DNA of 5,485 nt from an uncultured Bacteroides sp. Lineage in GTDB: Bacteria > Bacteroidota > Bacteroidia > Bacteroidales > Bacteroidaceae. The notes beneath the pieces were generated by a model. The model made no database searches, was not told the origin of the DNA, and saw nothing but the letters and a program-made list of their open reading frames with translations. The position numbers and the translations under genes were made by a program. The stretch covers positions 1 through 5,485 of the forward strand of contig CAKUYM010000301.1 in the NCBI GenBank assembly GCA_934716785.1, read 5' to 3'. This document shows positions 1-5,467 of the stretch, one piece after another. Every line of letters starts with the position of its first letter. Positions within the stretch are counted from its first letter, which is position 1.

Positions 1-19
1 ATATACTTTTGTTTATTAA

Positions 20-634
20 TTATAATTTTGTGTGACAAAGGTAATGATTATTTTTAGATAGCAAAGAAATAAGCTCCAAAACCTGAGGAATCAACGGTGT
101 TTCATCGTCATTCACAATCACAAAATCGGCATGTTTCCTCTTGATTTCATCACTGGTCTGAGCCTCTATTCGTTTCATTATCTGCTCTTTTGATGAACAG
201 TCACGCCTTATGGAACGCTCCACCCTGAGCTTTAATGGCGCATAGACCATAACGAGAAAATCGACCTCATCTCTGAAACCGGCTTCAAGAAGAATGGCAG
301 ATTCCATGCCCACCAATGGTTTGTCCGTCTGTCGGGCAGCCCACTGGCGAAAATCAGCTTTTACCCGTGGATGAATGATTCCGTTTACCGCTTTTGTATG
401 CTCCGGATGTCCGAATATATAAGAAGCCAACAACGGCCGATTCAGTTCCCCATTTCGAAATACGTCCTGCCCTACCAAGGCAGAAAGTTCCCTCCGAATC
501 ACCTCATCGGTATTTGTGATGCGCTTCGCTTCTATATCTGAGATATAAACAGGAATCCCCATTATCTCCAGCAATCTGGAAACAACACTCTTCCCACTAC
601 CGATGCCACCGGTTATACCAATCTTAATCGTCAT
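20..634 (-). CDS. coaE: Dephospho-CoA kinase
   Basis: This 204-residue cytoplasmic enzyme phosphorylates the 3'-hydroxyl of dephospho-CoA with ATP, the last step of coenzyme A synthesis. The N-terminus has a clear P-loop (GGIGSGKS, residues 9-16). Asp33 in YISDIEA matches the position of the family's catalytic Asp. IIHPRV (86-91) and the [10 protein letters not shown] stretch (111-120) match conserved CoaE blocks, and RVERSIRRD plus RIEAQ (137-159) give the arginine-rich lid region. The length is normal for the family. The start codon overlaps the last 11 bases of ybbR and no strong Shine-Dalgarno is visible, so translational coupling to ybbR is likely. The last ten residues (after about 194) are polar and look like a lineage-specific tail. 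The gene is complete, with TAA at 20-22. The assignment is secure. Confidence 0.97.
   Translation of the reverse strand: MTIKIGITGGIGSGKSVVSRLLEIMGIPVYISDIEAKRITNTDEVIRRELSALVGQDVFRNGELNRPLLASYIFGHPEHTKAVNGIIHPRVKADFRQWAARQTDKPLVGMESAILLEAGFRDEVDFLVMVYAPLKLRVERSIRRDCSSKEQIMKRIEAQTSDEIKRKHADFVIVNDDETPLIPQVLELISLLSKNNHYLCHTKL
36..65 (-). promoter_or_regulatory. Possible promoter inside the coaE 3' end, for a gene off the left edge
   Basis: On the minus strand TTTG (65-62) is followed after 18 bases by TACCTTTG (43-36), the same -7 octamer as the one before yajC. It would start transcription near base 29, in the last codons of coaE, and run leftward out of the window. No start codon for a next gene is visible in bases 1-35. 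The spacing is one base shorter than the usual 19-21. Confidence 0.35.
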
Positions 635-1643
635 TTGAAGATACTTGTTCTATCAGAAAATCAACTTGTTCGGGAACTATGCGTATCTGATTGATACCAC
701 TCGGAACAGTTTTCAATTTGACCGTATATTTGTCCGACCCCAGTTTAAGCAACTCCTCATAGGAGATATTTATCACAAAGTCGCTTGCTTTTATGCTCCG
801 AAAACGTTTCAAGCCCACCTGAAAAGTAATCTGAACCTTTGAGGGGAAAGCACGCAGCACCTTATCCGCCGGGAAATTAACCCCATGTAATGGTACTTCA
901 ACCGTTTTCTCCGTATAAATATCAACCGGAAATGTCACTTCAACCTGTCCGGGGACAAACTTCACCCCTTTTTCAGAAACTAAAGCAACCTTCTGACGAG
1001 TGGTATCGGATATATTCTCCAGATTTATTTTCTGGGTATAAGCTGTAGTTACCGTATCCAAAATCCCTTTCGGAGCATAGACCAATACGGAATCCGGAGT
1101 ATAAATCGTGTCGGAGACATAATATTGAAGTCCGGCAGATACCTTTCCTTGAAGCCGGACAGGCACTAATTTACATTTACCCTCCGAGTAAATATAATCT
1201 ATTGTATCGGGCTTTATGGAAAGAATCTTGGAAGATACATTCAACTGGCTCAGGATGCTTTTCTCCAAATCAGCTGCACCAATCTTCACATGGTTATTCT
1301 TGCCTTTATTATCGAGGAAACTCAAATTGACCGGAAAAAAACTTTTCCCCAACATATAATTGAGAAGAACAGTACCCTTATCTTTCACTCTGACCCGAAG
1401 TTCGGAAGCGGGTTCCGAGGTCAGAACCACATTATTGGGAAGGTCTTTGATACGCACCGGAATAGAAAACTCCGCTTCATAATCATTGTTCAATGTCTGA
1501 AGCAGCCAAAATCCTCCGGCTATCAAGAAGAAAAATAAAAAAATTAAGAACTCTCTGCTCTTGTCACTGAGCAGAAAATCCTTAATTCTCTTAGATAGTT
1601 TCAAATATGTGTATCTTATCTTCCTACGATCAAACATAGGCAT
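624..1643 (-). CDS. YbbR-like (CdaR-like) membrane-anchored protein
   Basis: This 339-residue protein has a basic cytoplasmic N-terminus (about 1-30, rich in Arg and Lys), a single membrane segment (about 32-50, [17 protein letters not shown]) and a long beta-rich part that should face the periplasm. Within that part are repeats of the YbbR type, clearest at about 158-241, where [10 protein letters not shown] is followed by a hydrophobic alternating block and ends [12 protein letters not shown] related block follows at about 247-335. In Firmicutes, YbbR/CdaR regulates the diadenylate cyclase CdaA; no cyclase gene lies in this window, so that role is not shown here. The gene sits 15 bases after yajC and overlaps coaE by 11 bases. 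A second in-frame ATG two codons in (1635-1637) is an equally possible start. Family call is firm; the function is unknown. Confidence 0.85.
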   Translation of the reverse strand: MPMFDRRKIRYTYLKLSKRIKDFLLSDKSREFLIFLFFFLIAGGFWLLQTLNNDYEAEFSIPVRIKDLPNNVVLTSEPASELRVRVKDKGTVLLNYMLGKSFFPVNLSFLDNKGKNNHVKIGAADLEKSILSQLNVSSKILSIKPDTIDYIYSEGKCKLVPVRLQGKVSAGLQYYVSDTIYTPDSVLVYAPKGILDTVTTAYTQKINLENISDTTRQKVALVSEKGVKFVPGQVEVTFPVDIYTEKTVEVPLHGVNFPADKVLRAFPSKVQITFQVGLKRFRSIKASDFVINISYEELLKLGSDKYTVKLKTVPSGINQIRIVPEQVDFLIEQVSSNDD

Positions 1644-1658
1644 TTCTTTACCGACTTT

Positions 1659-1985
1659 TTACTTAGATTGATTGTTAGCCGCCGAAGCGTCAGCAAAAAT
1701 AGAATTCTTATCTATTTTGATCTTCACGTTGGAAGCAATCTCAAGTACTATATAGTCGTCTGCAATTTCCTTGATTGTTCCGTGGATACCGCCAGCAGTA
1801 ATCACACTCTGGTTTACCTGCAGAGACTTACGGAAATTAGCGATTTCTTTCTGCTTCTTATTCTGAGGCCGAATCATAAAGAAATACATGATAACAAACA
1901 TTGCTATCAGCATGATCCACATCATACTTCCACCTCCAGCGCCGACAGGAGCAGGACCTTGCAATAATACAGTCAATACATTCAT
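1659..1985 (-). CDS. yajC: Preprotein translocase subunit YajC
   Basis: This is the small inner-membrane protein that associates with SecDF as an accessory to the SecYEG translocon. The 108 residues show the usual family plan. A short Gly-rich N-terminus (PAPVGAGGGS, 11-20) leads into one membrane helix (about 21-38). Next comes the family signature FMIRPQNKKQKE (36-47), then a soluble domain with VITAGGIHGTIKEI (61-74) and an alternating beta stretch (78-92). The length is typical. It lies 40 bases after nusB and 15 bases before ybbR on the same strand, so it is probably cotranscribed with both. A perfect -7 promoter box (2018-2025) just upstream may give it extra transcription. secD and secF are not in the window. 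Confidence 0.95.
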   Translation of the reverse strand: MNVLTVLLQGPAPVGAGGGSMMWIMLIAMFVIMYFFMIRPQNKKQKEIANFRKSLQVNQSVITAGGIHGTIKEIADDYIVLEIASNVKIKIDKNSIFADASAANNQSK

Positions 1986-2017
1986 AAATAATCAGTTTTA
2001 GTTTCTATTTATATATA

Positions 2018-2025
2018 CAAAGGTA
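2018..2025 (-). promoter_or_regulatory. Possible internal promoter (-7 box) for yajC
   Basis: The minus strand reads TACCTTTG here, a perfect TAnnTTTG, 32 bases before the yajC ATG and in the 40-base nusB-yajC gap. The placement suits a start site about 25 bases before the gene. No TTTG is found at the right distance upstream; the nearest TTG is only about 12 bases away. It could be chance, since a six-base match like this is expected a few times in a window of this size. Confidence 0.35.
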
Positions 2026-2952
2026 TTAGTTTTTGGTCAACTTACCTTCTTTTTTTAATTGATTAACTATTCCATCCAATGTTCCGTTGATAAAGCTACC
2101 GCTTTTGGCTGTACTATACAACTTTGCAATCTCCACATATTCATTTAACGAAACGCTGACCGGAATGTTCGGGAAACTCAAAATTTCCGCCAATGCCGCC
2201 TGCATAATAATAACATCCATAAAGGCGATGCGGTCCAGCTCCCAATTCTTTGTATTCTCGCTTATCAAATGGCGATAATAGTCGGAATTCAATATAGTAC
2301 GACGGAAAAGACGACGTGCAAATTCCTGATCCTCGTCATCCTTGAATTCAGGAAGCAATTCCTGATTTGCACCTTTCTTTTCATCAAAACGTTTGATTGT
2401 CTTCAAAACGAATGTGTCTACTATTTCTTTATCGTCATTCCAATACAAGCTCTGGTCTTCCAATACCTGATCGAGAGAATCGTTATTGAAGATATAGTTC
2501 TTATATAGCTTTCTCCACAATTCACGGTCGGCCTCATACGAGTTGTCATTAGAAACCATATATTCTTTATAAATATCGGTTTCTATAATCTTCTCATAAA
2601 GCTCTTTCACGAAATCCTGGTCGTTTGCCCAAGTTCTTTTCTGATTGGTGATAAACTCAGCCAATTGCTTGTTGACCTCCAACTGAGCGATAAACTTATT
2701 TTCCACAAACTTCGTGTTGGGATATAGTTCCTCTGCCGTGGGTGCCAGCTTGGCTTTAGCTGTATCAATGCGCTTTTGTGCATACTCTGTCAATGCTATC
2801 ATCAGCATCAGCAAATAATTGTAAAGGTCATACGCCTTTGAAAGACTAAAGAATAACTCTTTCTCCGCTGAGTCTAGATTTTTGCTGCCATTTTGATAAT
2901 AGGCATACACAATCTGTATAATCTTAAGACGAATAAGAACTCTGTTGATCAT
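2026..2952 (-). CDS. nusB: Transcription antitermination factor NusB, expanded Bacteroidetes form
   Basis: NusB pairs with NusE (S10) on boxA RNA and supports rRNA transcription antitermination. From ATG 2950-2952 the protein has 308 residues. The N-terminus INRVLIRLKIIQIVYAYYQ (2-20) matches the RNA-binding first helix of NusB. The C-terminal part (about 218-298) holds the conserved core: a Trp-Glu-x-x-Arg-Ile helix (WELDRIA), IIMQAALAEIL, IPVSVSLNEYVEIAKLYS and GSFINGTLDGIV. Between them are about 150 residues, largely helical and charged, absent from the roughly 140-residue E. coli protein. The reading frame stays open 24 codons further upstream to 3024, but that extension runs through the promoter at 2984-3016 and is not NusB-like, so I reject it. 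First gene of the minus-strand operon. Confidence 0.92.
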   Translation of the reverse strand: MINRVLIRLKIIQIVYAYYQNGSKNLDSAEKELFFSLSKAYDLYNYLLMLMIALTEYAQKRIDTAKAKLAPTAEELYPNTKFVENKFIAQLEVNKQLAEFITNQKRTWANDQDFVKELYEKIIETDIYKEYMVSNDNSYEADRELWRKLYKNYIFNNDSLDQVLEDQSLYWNDDKEIVDTFVLKTIKRFDEKKGANQELLPEFKDDEDQEFARRLFRRTILNSDYYRHLISENTKNWELDRIAFMDVIIMQAALAEILSFPNIPVSVSLNEYVEIAKLYSTAKSGSFINGTLDGIVNQLKKEGKLTKN

Positions 2953-2983
2953 AATTCTATTTAATACTGTTATTATCGAACTG

Positions 2984-3016
2984 CAAAAGTAGATATTTTT
3001 AGCGAGTTTCCCCAAA
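2984..3016 (-). promoter_or_regulatory. Bacteroidetes-type promoter of the nusB-yajC-ybbR-coaE operon
   Basis: Read on the minus strand, TTTG (3016-3013) is followed after 21 bases by TACTTTTG (2991-2984). This matches the Bacteroides primary-sigma consensus TTTG / TAnnTTTG fully. Transcription should start near 2977, giving a leader of about 25 bases before the ATG at 2952. The position decides between the two possible nusB starts, because the longer one would begin upstream of this promoter. Confidence 0.75.
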
Positions 3017-3062
3017 TAAATCACATTTTTTAATGCAGTATTTCATTCTCTGCGCTTTTTCT

Positions 3063-3093
3063 TTTGACAGTTTAAAAAAAATATCCAATTTTG
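3063..3093 (+). promoter_or_regulatory. Bacteroidetes-type promoter of the PUR-domain gene
   Basis: TTTG (3063-3066) is followed after 19 bases by CAATTTTG (3086-3093), matching TAnnTTTG except for the first base. Start of transcription is expected near 3100, leaving about 20 bases of leader before the ATG at 3121. It points away from the nusB promoter, so the two -33 boxes lie about 46 bases apart in a divergent arrangement. Confidence 0.6.
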
Positions 3094-3120
3094 AGACCGA
3101 TTATAAACGGATCGTAAGAT

Positions 3121-3522
3121 ATGGAAGATTTAAAAAAGAAAATGAGTGCAGACATGAATGACAAGGAGATTGTATTTTCCAAGTCCATCAAAGCAGGTAA
3201 ACGCATCTACTACCTCGACGTAAAAAAGAATCGTAAAGATGAGATGTTCCTGGCTATTACAGAGAGTAAAAAAGTGATAACGGGAGAAGGTGATGATTCT
3301 CAAGTAAGTTTCGAGAAGCACAAAATCTTCTTATACCGGGAAGACTTTGAGAAATTTATGACAGGACTCGAAGAAGCTGTCAACTTCATTGAGCGCAACG
3401 ACATGAATGGATATATCGGTCGTTCCAATGCAGAAGCCGATGAAGAAGGTGAACAAAAAGCCGACCAGGACGCCCAAGAGACCAAGTTAGGGGACGAAAT
3501 TAAGATTGACATCAACTTTTAA
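3121..3522 (+). CDS. PUR-domain (DUF3276) DNA/RNA-binding protein
   Basis: This 133-residue protein carries one PUR-type repeat at about 16-92. The stretch IVFSKSIKAGKRIYYLDVKKNRKDEMFLAITESKK is split here by position: the basic aromatic strand is at 17-36 and MFLAITESKK at 42-51. They are followed by a beta strand (HKIFLYREDF, 67-76) and a helix (EKFMTGLEEAVNFI, 77-90). PUR proteins bind single-stranded nucleic acid, and bacterial members act as dimers. Residues 101-128 form an acidic, Ala/Gln-rich linker, and the chain ends in KIDINF. Its cellular role in Bacteroidetes is not known to me. Start chosen at 3121 because the promoter at 3063-3093 lies just upstream; Met8 and Met12 are possible alternatives. 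No terminator is visible before rplY, so some read-through is likely. Confidence 0.85.
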   Translation: MEDLKKKMSADMNDKEIVFSKSIKAGKRIYYLDVKKNRKDEMFLAITESKKVITGEGDDSQVSFEKHKIFLYREDFEKFMTGLEEAVNFIERNDMNGYIGRSNAEADEEGEQKADQDAQETKLGDEIKIDINF

Positions 3523-3533
3523 GGAAGTAAATC

Positions 3534-3564
3534 TTTGATAATTCAGAAAAAAGATGTACTTTTG
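3534..3564 (+). promoter_or_regulatory. Bacteroidetes-type promoter of rplY
   Basis: TTTG (3534-3537) is followed after 19 bases by TACTTTTG (3557-3564), a full match to the Bacteroides consensus. It starts only 11 bases after the stop of the PUR gene. Transcription should begin near 3571, giving an unusually long leader of about 85 bases before the rplY start at 3657. The strength of the match fits a highly expressed ribosomal gene. Confidence 0.75.
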
Positions 3565-3579
3565 CACCGCTTTTTTGCA

Positions 3580-3608
3580 ACATCGTGTGATAATCCACAT
3601 CGTGTGAT
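3580..3608 (+). repeat. 12-base direct repeat in the rplY leader
   Basis: ACATCGTGTGAT occurs twice, at 3580-3591 and 3597-3608, separated by 5 bases, so the unit spacing is 17. Each copy contains a small dyad (ACA-TCG-TGT, extended to CACA-TCG-TGTG in the second). The TGTG of the first copy can also pair with CACA at the start of the second. It lies just downstream of the predicted transcription start, so it would be in the 5' end of the rplY message. Confidence 0.7.
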
Positions 3609-3610
3609 GG

Positions 3611-3636
3611 TGAATTAAGCAAAATAACTTAATTTA
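3611..3636 (+). promoter_or_regulatory. A/U-rich leader hairpin before rplY
   Basis: AATTAAG (3613-3619) and CTTAATT (3628-3634) are a perfect 7-base inverted repeat around an 8-base loop (CAAAATAA). In RNA the stem extends to 9 pairs (3611-3619 with 3628-3636) with one G-U. It ends about 20 bases before the start codon, near the ribosome-binding region. Stability is modest because almost all pairs are A-U, so a regulatory role is only a possibility. Confidence 0.4.
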
Positions 3637-3656
3637 GAGTAACACATTTTTAAGAA

Positions 3657-4247
3657 ATGAAATCAATTGAAGTAAAAGGAACTGCAAGAACTATTGCAGA
3701 ACGCTCTTCAGAACAAGCAAGAGCTTTGAAAGAAATCCGTAAGAACGGTGGTGTACCTTGTGTACTTTATGGTGGTAATGAAGTTGTTCACTTCACTGTA
3801 ACTAACGAAGGACTTCGTAACCTGGTTTACACTCCGCACATCTACGTAGTAGACTTGGATATCGATGGCAAAAAAGTAAACGCTATCTTGAAGGATATCC
3901 AATTCCACCCGGTAAAAGATAATATCCTGCACGTTGACTTCTATCAGATCGACGAATCTAAACCTATCGTAATGGAGGTTCCGGTACAGTTGGAAGGTCT
4001 TGCAGAAGGTGTTAAAGCCGGTGGTAAATTGGCATTGCAGATGCGTAAACTCAAAGTTAAAGCTCTGTATAATGTAATTCCTGAAAAGCTGATTATCAAC
4101 GTTTCTCACTTAGGATTGGGCAAGACTGTCAAAGTTGGCGAACTGAACTTCGAAGGACTTGAACTGATCAGCGCTAAAGAAGCCGTTGTATGTGCCGTTA
4201 AGTTGACTCGTGCAGCAAGAGGTGCAGCAGCCGCAGCAGGCAAGTAA
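3657..4247 (+). CDS. rplY: Ribosomal protein L25/TL5/CTC family (bL25)
   Basis: This 50S subunit protein binds 5S rRNA in the central protuberance. The 196 residues have the two-domain CTC/TL5 plan: an N-terminal L25 domain (about 5-97) and a C-terminal TL5 domain (about 103-182). The single-domain E. coli protein is about half as long. Diagnostic blocks are GGVPCVLYGG (31-40) and LKDIQFHPVKDNILHVDFYQI (split at 78-90 and 91-98), followed by VPVQLEGLAEGVKAGGKL (108-125). The C-terminus is a short Ala-rich basic tail (TRAARGAAAAAGK). Codon choice leans to CGT, GGT, GTA and AAA more than in pth next door, as expected for high expression. It has its own promoter and a leader of about 85 bases. 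E. coli L25 represses its own synthesis through its leader; whether that holds here is unknown. Confidence 0.96.
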   Translation: MKSIEVKGTARTIAERSSEQARALKEIRKNGGVPCVLYGGNEVVHFTVTNEGLRNLVYTPHIYVVDLDIDGKKVNAILKDIQFHPVKDNILHVDFYQIDESKPIVMEVPVQLEGLAEGVKAGGKLALQMRKLKVKALYNVIPEKLIINVSHLGLGKTVKVGELNFEGLELISAKEAVVCAVKLTRAARGAAAAAGK

Positions 4248-4281
4248 TCTGAGATTATCCCTGTAAAAAGAGATACACTGC

Positions 4282-4346
4282 AAGCGCAGATTAATGCAGA
4301 TTAAAGCAGATATTCAGTCTGCATTAATTTGTATTAATCTGCGCTT
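4282..4346 (+). terminator. Long stem-loop between rplY and pth, candidate terminator or attenuator
   Basis: Arms 4282-4310 and 4318-4346 (29 bases each) pair around a 7-base loop, with 26 Watson-Crick pairs, two G-U pairs and one A-A mismatch. Both G-U positions (4296/4332 and 4299/4329) would be C-A mismatches in a minus-strand RNA, which favours the plus-strand transcript as the folding one. It starts 34 bases after the rplY stop. The bases after it (CTCTTTATCT) are U-rich but not a clean U-run, so termination may be partial. Confidence 0.5.
4286..4315 (+). repeat. Three 10-base tandem units forming the left arm of the stem-loop
   Basis: The left arm is built of GCAGATTAAT (4286-4295), GCAGATTAAA (4296-4305) and a decayed GCAGATATTC (4306-4315). 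The right arm carries the same period in the opposite sense, with TTAATCTGC at 4334-4342 and TCTGCATTAA at 4318-4327. The structure is therefore an inverted pair of short tandem arrays and not a simple hairpin. It resembles dispersed intergenic repeats that I associate with Bacteroides genomes, from memory and unconfirmed. Confidence 0.6.
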
Positions 4347-4408
4347 CTCTTTATCTATAAGCTATATTTTATTGAATTGACATTAACAAACTGTTTTACC
4401 CCAAAACA

Positions 4409-4978
4409 ATGATAAAATATTTAATTGTCGGACTGGGAAACATTGGTCCGGAGTATCATGAAACCCGACACAATATCGGATTTATGACGGTGGACGCATT
4501 GGCTAAAGCCAACAACGCACCTCCTTTCATTGACAAACGCTACGGGTTCACCACCAACTTCTCCATCAAAGGACGGCAGTTGATACTACTCAAGCCGTCG
4601 ACCTTCATGAACCTGAGCGGGTTGGCAGTCCGCTACTGGATGCAGAAGGAGAATATCCCCTTGGAGAATGTGTTGATCGTAGTGGATGATTTGGCCCTAC
4701 CCTTCGGCACATTACGCCTGAAAGGTAAAGGAAGCGATGCCGGCCACAACGGTCTTAAGAATATCGCCACCACCTTGGGCACCCAAAACTATGCCCGATT
4801 GCGTTTTGGCATCGGAAATGATTTTCCACGTGGCGGCCAGATTGATTATGTGCTCGGCCACTTCACCGATGAGGACTGGAAAACAATGGACGAAAGATTG
4901 AGTACGGCAGGAGAAATCATCAAGAGCTTCTGTCTGGCTGGTATCGACATCACAATGAATCAGTTCAATAAAAAATGA
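4409..4978 (+). CDS. pth: Peptidyl-tRNA hydrolase
   Basis: This cytoplasmic enzyme cleaves the ester bond of peptidyl-tRNAs that fall off the ribosome, returning the tRNA to use. The 189 residues match bacterial Pth in length and order. [18 protein letters not shown] (8-25) contains Asn11 and His21, the latter matching the catalytic His20 of E. coli. PSTFMNLSG (63-71) carries Asn68, [10 protein letters not shown] (91-100) carries the Asp that orients the catalytic His, and [10 protein letters not shown] (110-119) holds the His113-Asn114 pair. LRFGIG (131-136) and YVLGHF (147-152) are also conserved. It follows rplY after a 161-base gap holding the stem-loop; the rplY-pth order is common in bacteria. 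No convincing promoter is seen, so it probably depends on read-through from rplY. Confidence 0.97.
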   Translation: MIKYLIVGLGNIGPEYHETRHNIGFMTVDALAKANNAPPFIDKRYGFTTNFSIKGRQLILLKPSTFMNLSGLAVRYWMQKENIPLENVLIVVDDLALPFGTLRLKGKGSDAGHNGLKNIATTLGTQNYARLRFGIGNDFPRGGQIDYVLGHFTDEDWKTMDERLSTAGEIIKSFCLAGIDITMNQFNKK

Positions 4979-5018
4979 GAATTGTGAATAGTAATCACCC
5001 CTATAAACCATTAAAAAT

Positions 5019-5435
5019 ATGGCTGAAGCAAGAATAGATAAATGGATGTGGGCTGTCCGTATTTTCAAGACACGAACGATTGCGGCAGAAGCCTGCAAAA
5101 AAGGACGTGTCACCATTAATGGCTCTTTGGTCAAAGCAGCACGCATGGTAAAACCGGGAGATGTCATTCAAGTAAGAAAGCCACCTGTCACTTATTCATT
5201 CAAAGTGCTGCAAGCGATAGAAAAACGTGTCGGTGCAAAGCTCGTACCGGAGATAATGGAGAATGTAACTACTCCCGATCAATACGAGATATTGGAGATG
5301 AGTAAAATCAGCGGATTCGTAGACCGGGCACGCGGAACGGGACGACCGACCAAGAAAGATCGTCGGGAGTTGGAAGAGTTCACGACCCCTGAGTTTATGG
5401 ATGATTTTGACTTTGATTTCGACTTCGAAGAATAG
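5019..5435 (+). CDS. hslR: S4-domain RNA-binding protein, Hsp15 (HslR) family
   Basis: The 138-residue protein begins with an S4 RNA-binding domain (about 4-60). Its features are RIDKWMWAVRIFKTRT (5-20), the AAEACKKGRVTINGSLVKAARMV helix-turn (22-44, with the GRVTING loop) and KPGDVIQVR (45-53). Residues 107-116 (TGRPTKKDRR) are the basic motif seen in Hsp15 proteins. In E. coli, Hsp15 binds free 50S subunits that still carry a nascent chain on tRNA, and is heat-induced. Here it lies 40 bases after pth, without a visible promoter of its own, so the two are likely cotranscribed. The C-terminus is odd: four Asp-Phe pairs in a row (129-136) followed by Glu-Glu, absent from the E. coli protein as I know it. 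Confidence 0.9.
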   Translation: MAEARIDKWMWAVRIFKTRTIAAEACKKGRVTINGSLVKAARMVKPGDVIQVRKPPVTYSFKVLQAIEKRVGAKLVPEIMENVTTPDQYEILEMSKISGFVDRARGTGRPTKKDRRELEEFTTPEFMDDFDFDFDFEE

Positions 5436-5440
5436 TTCAC

Positions 5441-5467
5441 CACAGAGGACACGGAGAACACTGAGGA
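5441..5467. repeat. 9-base tandem repeat after the S4 gene, cut by the window edge
   Basis: Three units follow directly after the stop codon: CACAGAGGA (5441-5449), CACGGAGAA (5450-5458) and CACTGAGGA (5459-5467), with consensus CACnGAGrA. The purine-rich stretch goes on to the end of the window. Sequences of this CACAGAG type recur between genes in many bacterial genomes, from memory. Whether a complementary arm that would make a terminator lies to the right cannot be seen. Confidence 0.6.

Noticed and set aside
4..30. Two plus-strand TAnnTTTG matches (4-11 and 23-30) suggesting an antisense promoter against coaE
   Set aside because: The stretch is very A/T-rich, the spacing to any TTTG is wrong, and a few such matches are expected by chance in the window.
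1694..1701. Minus-strand TATTTTTG inside the yajC 3' end, a possible ybbR promoter
   Set aside because: No TTTG is found at the right distance upstream and it lies within coding sequence, so it is probably chance.
2953..3024. 24-codon N-terminal extension of the nusB reading frame
   Set aside because: It covers a full-consensus promoter for the same gene and does not resemble NusB; the ATG at 2952 gives the expected N-terminal helix.
3562..3580. TTGCA / TGCAA inverted repeat around the rplY transcription start
   Set aside because: The stem is only five pairs, overlaps the -7 box, and is best explained by the promoter itself.
3708..4109. Long open frame on the minus strand opposite rplY
   Set aside because: It is the shadow of a clear ribosomal protein gene, has no recognisable domain, and reflects the codon use of rplY.
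4363..4370. TATATTTT upstream of pth as a -7 box
   Set aside because: The last base does not fit, and the nearest TTTG is about 31 bases away, inside the stem-loop.
4712..5167. Minus-strand open frame across the pth-hslR junction
   Set aside because: It overlaps two well-supported genes on the other strand, and no promoter or family likeness is seen.
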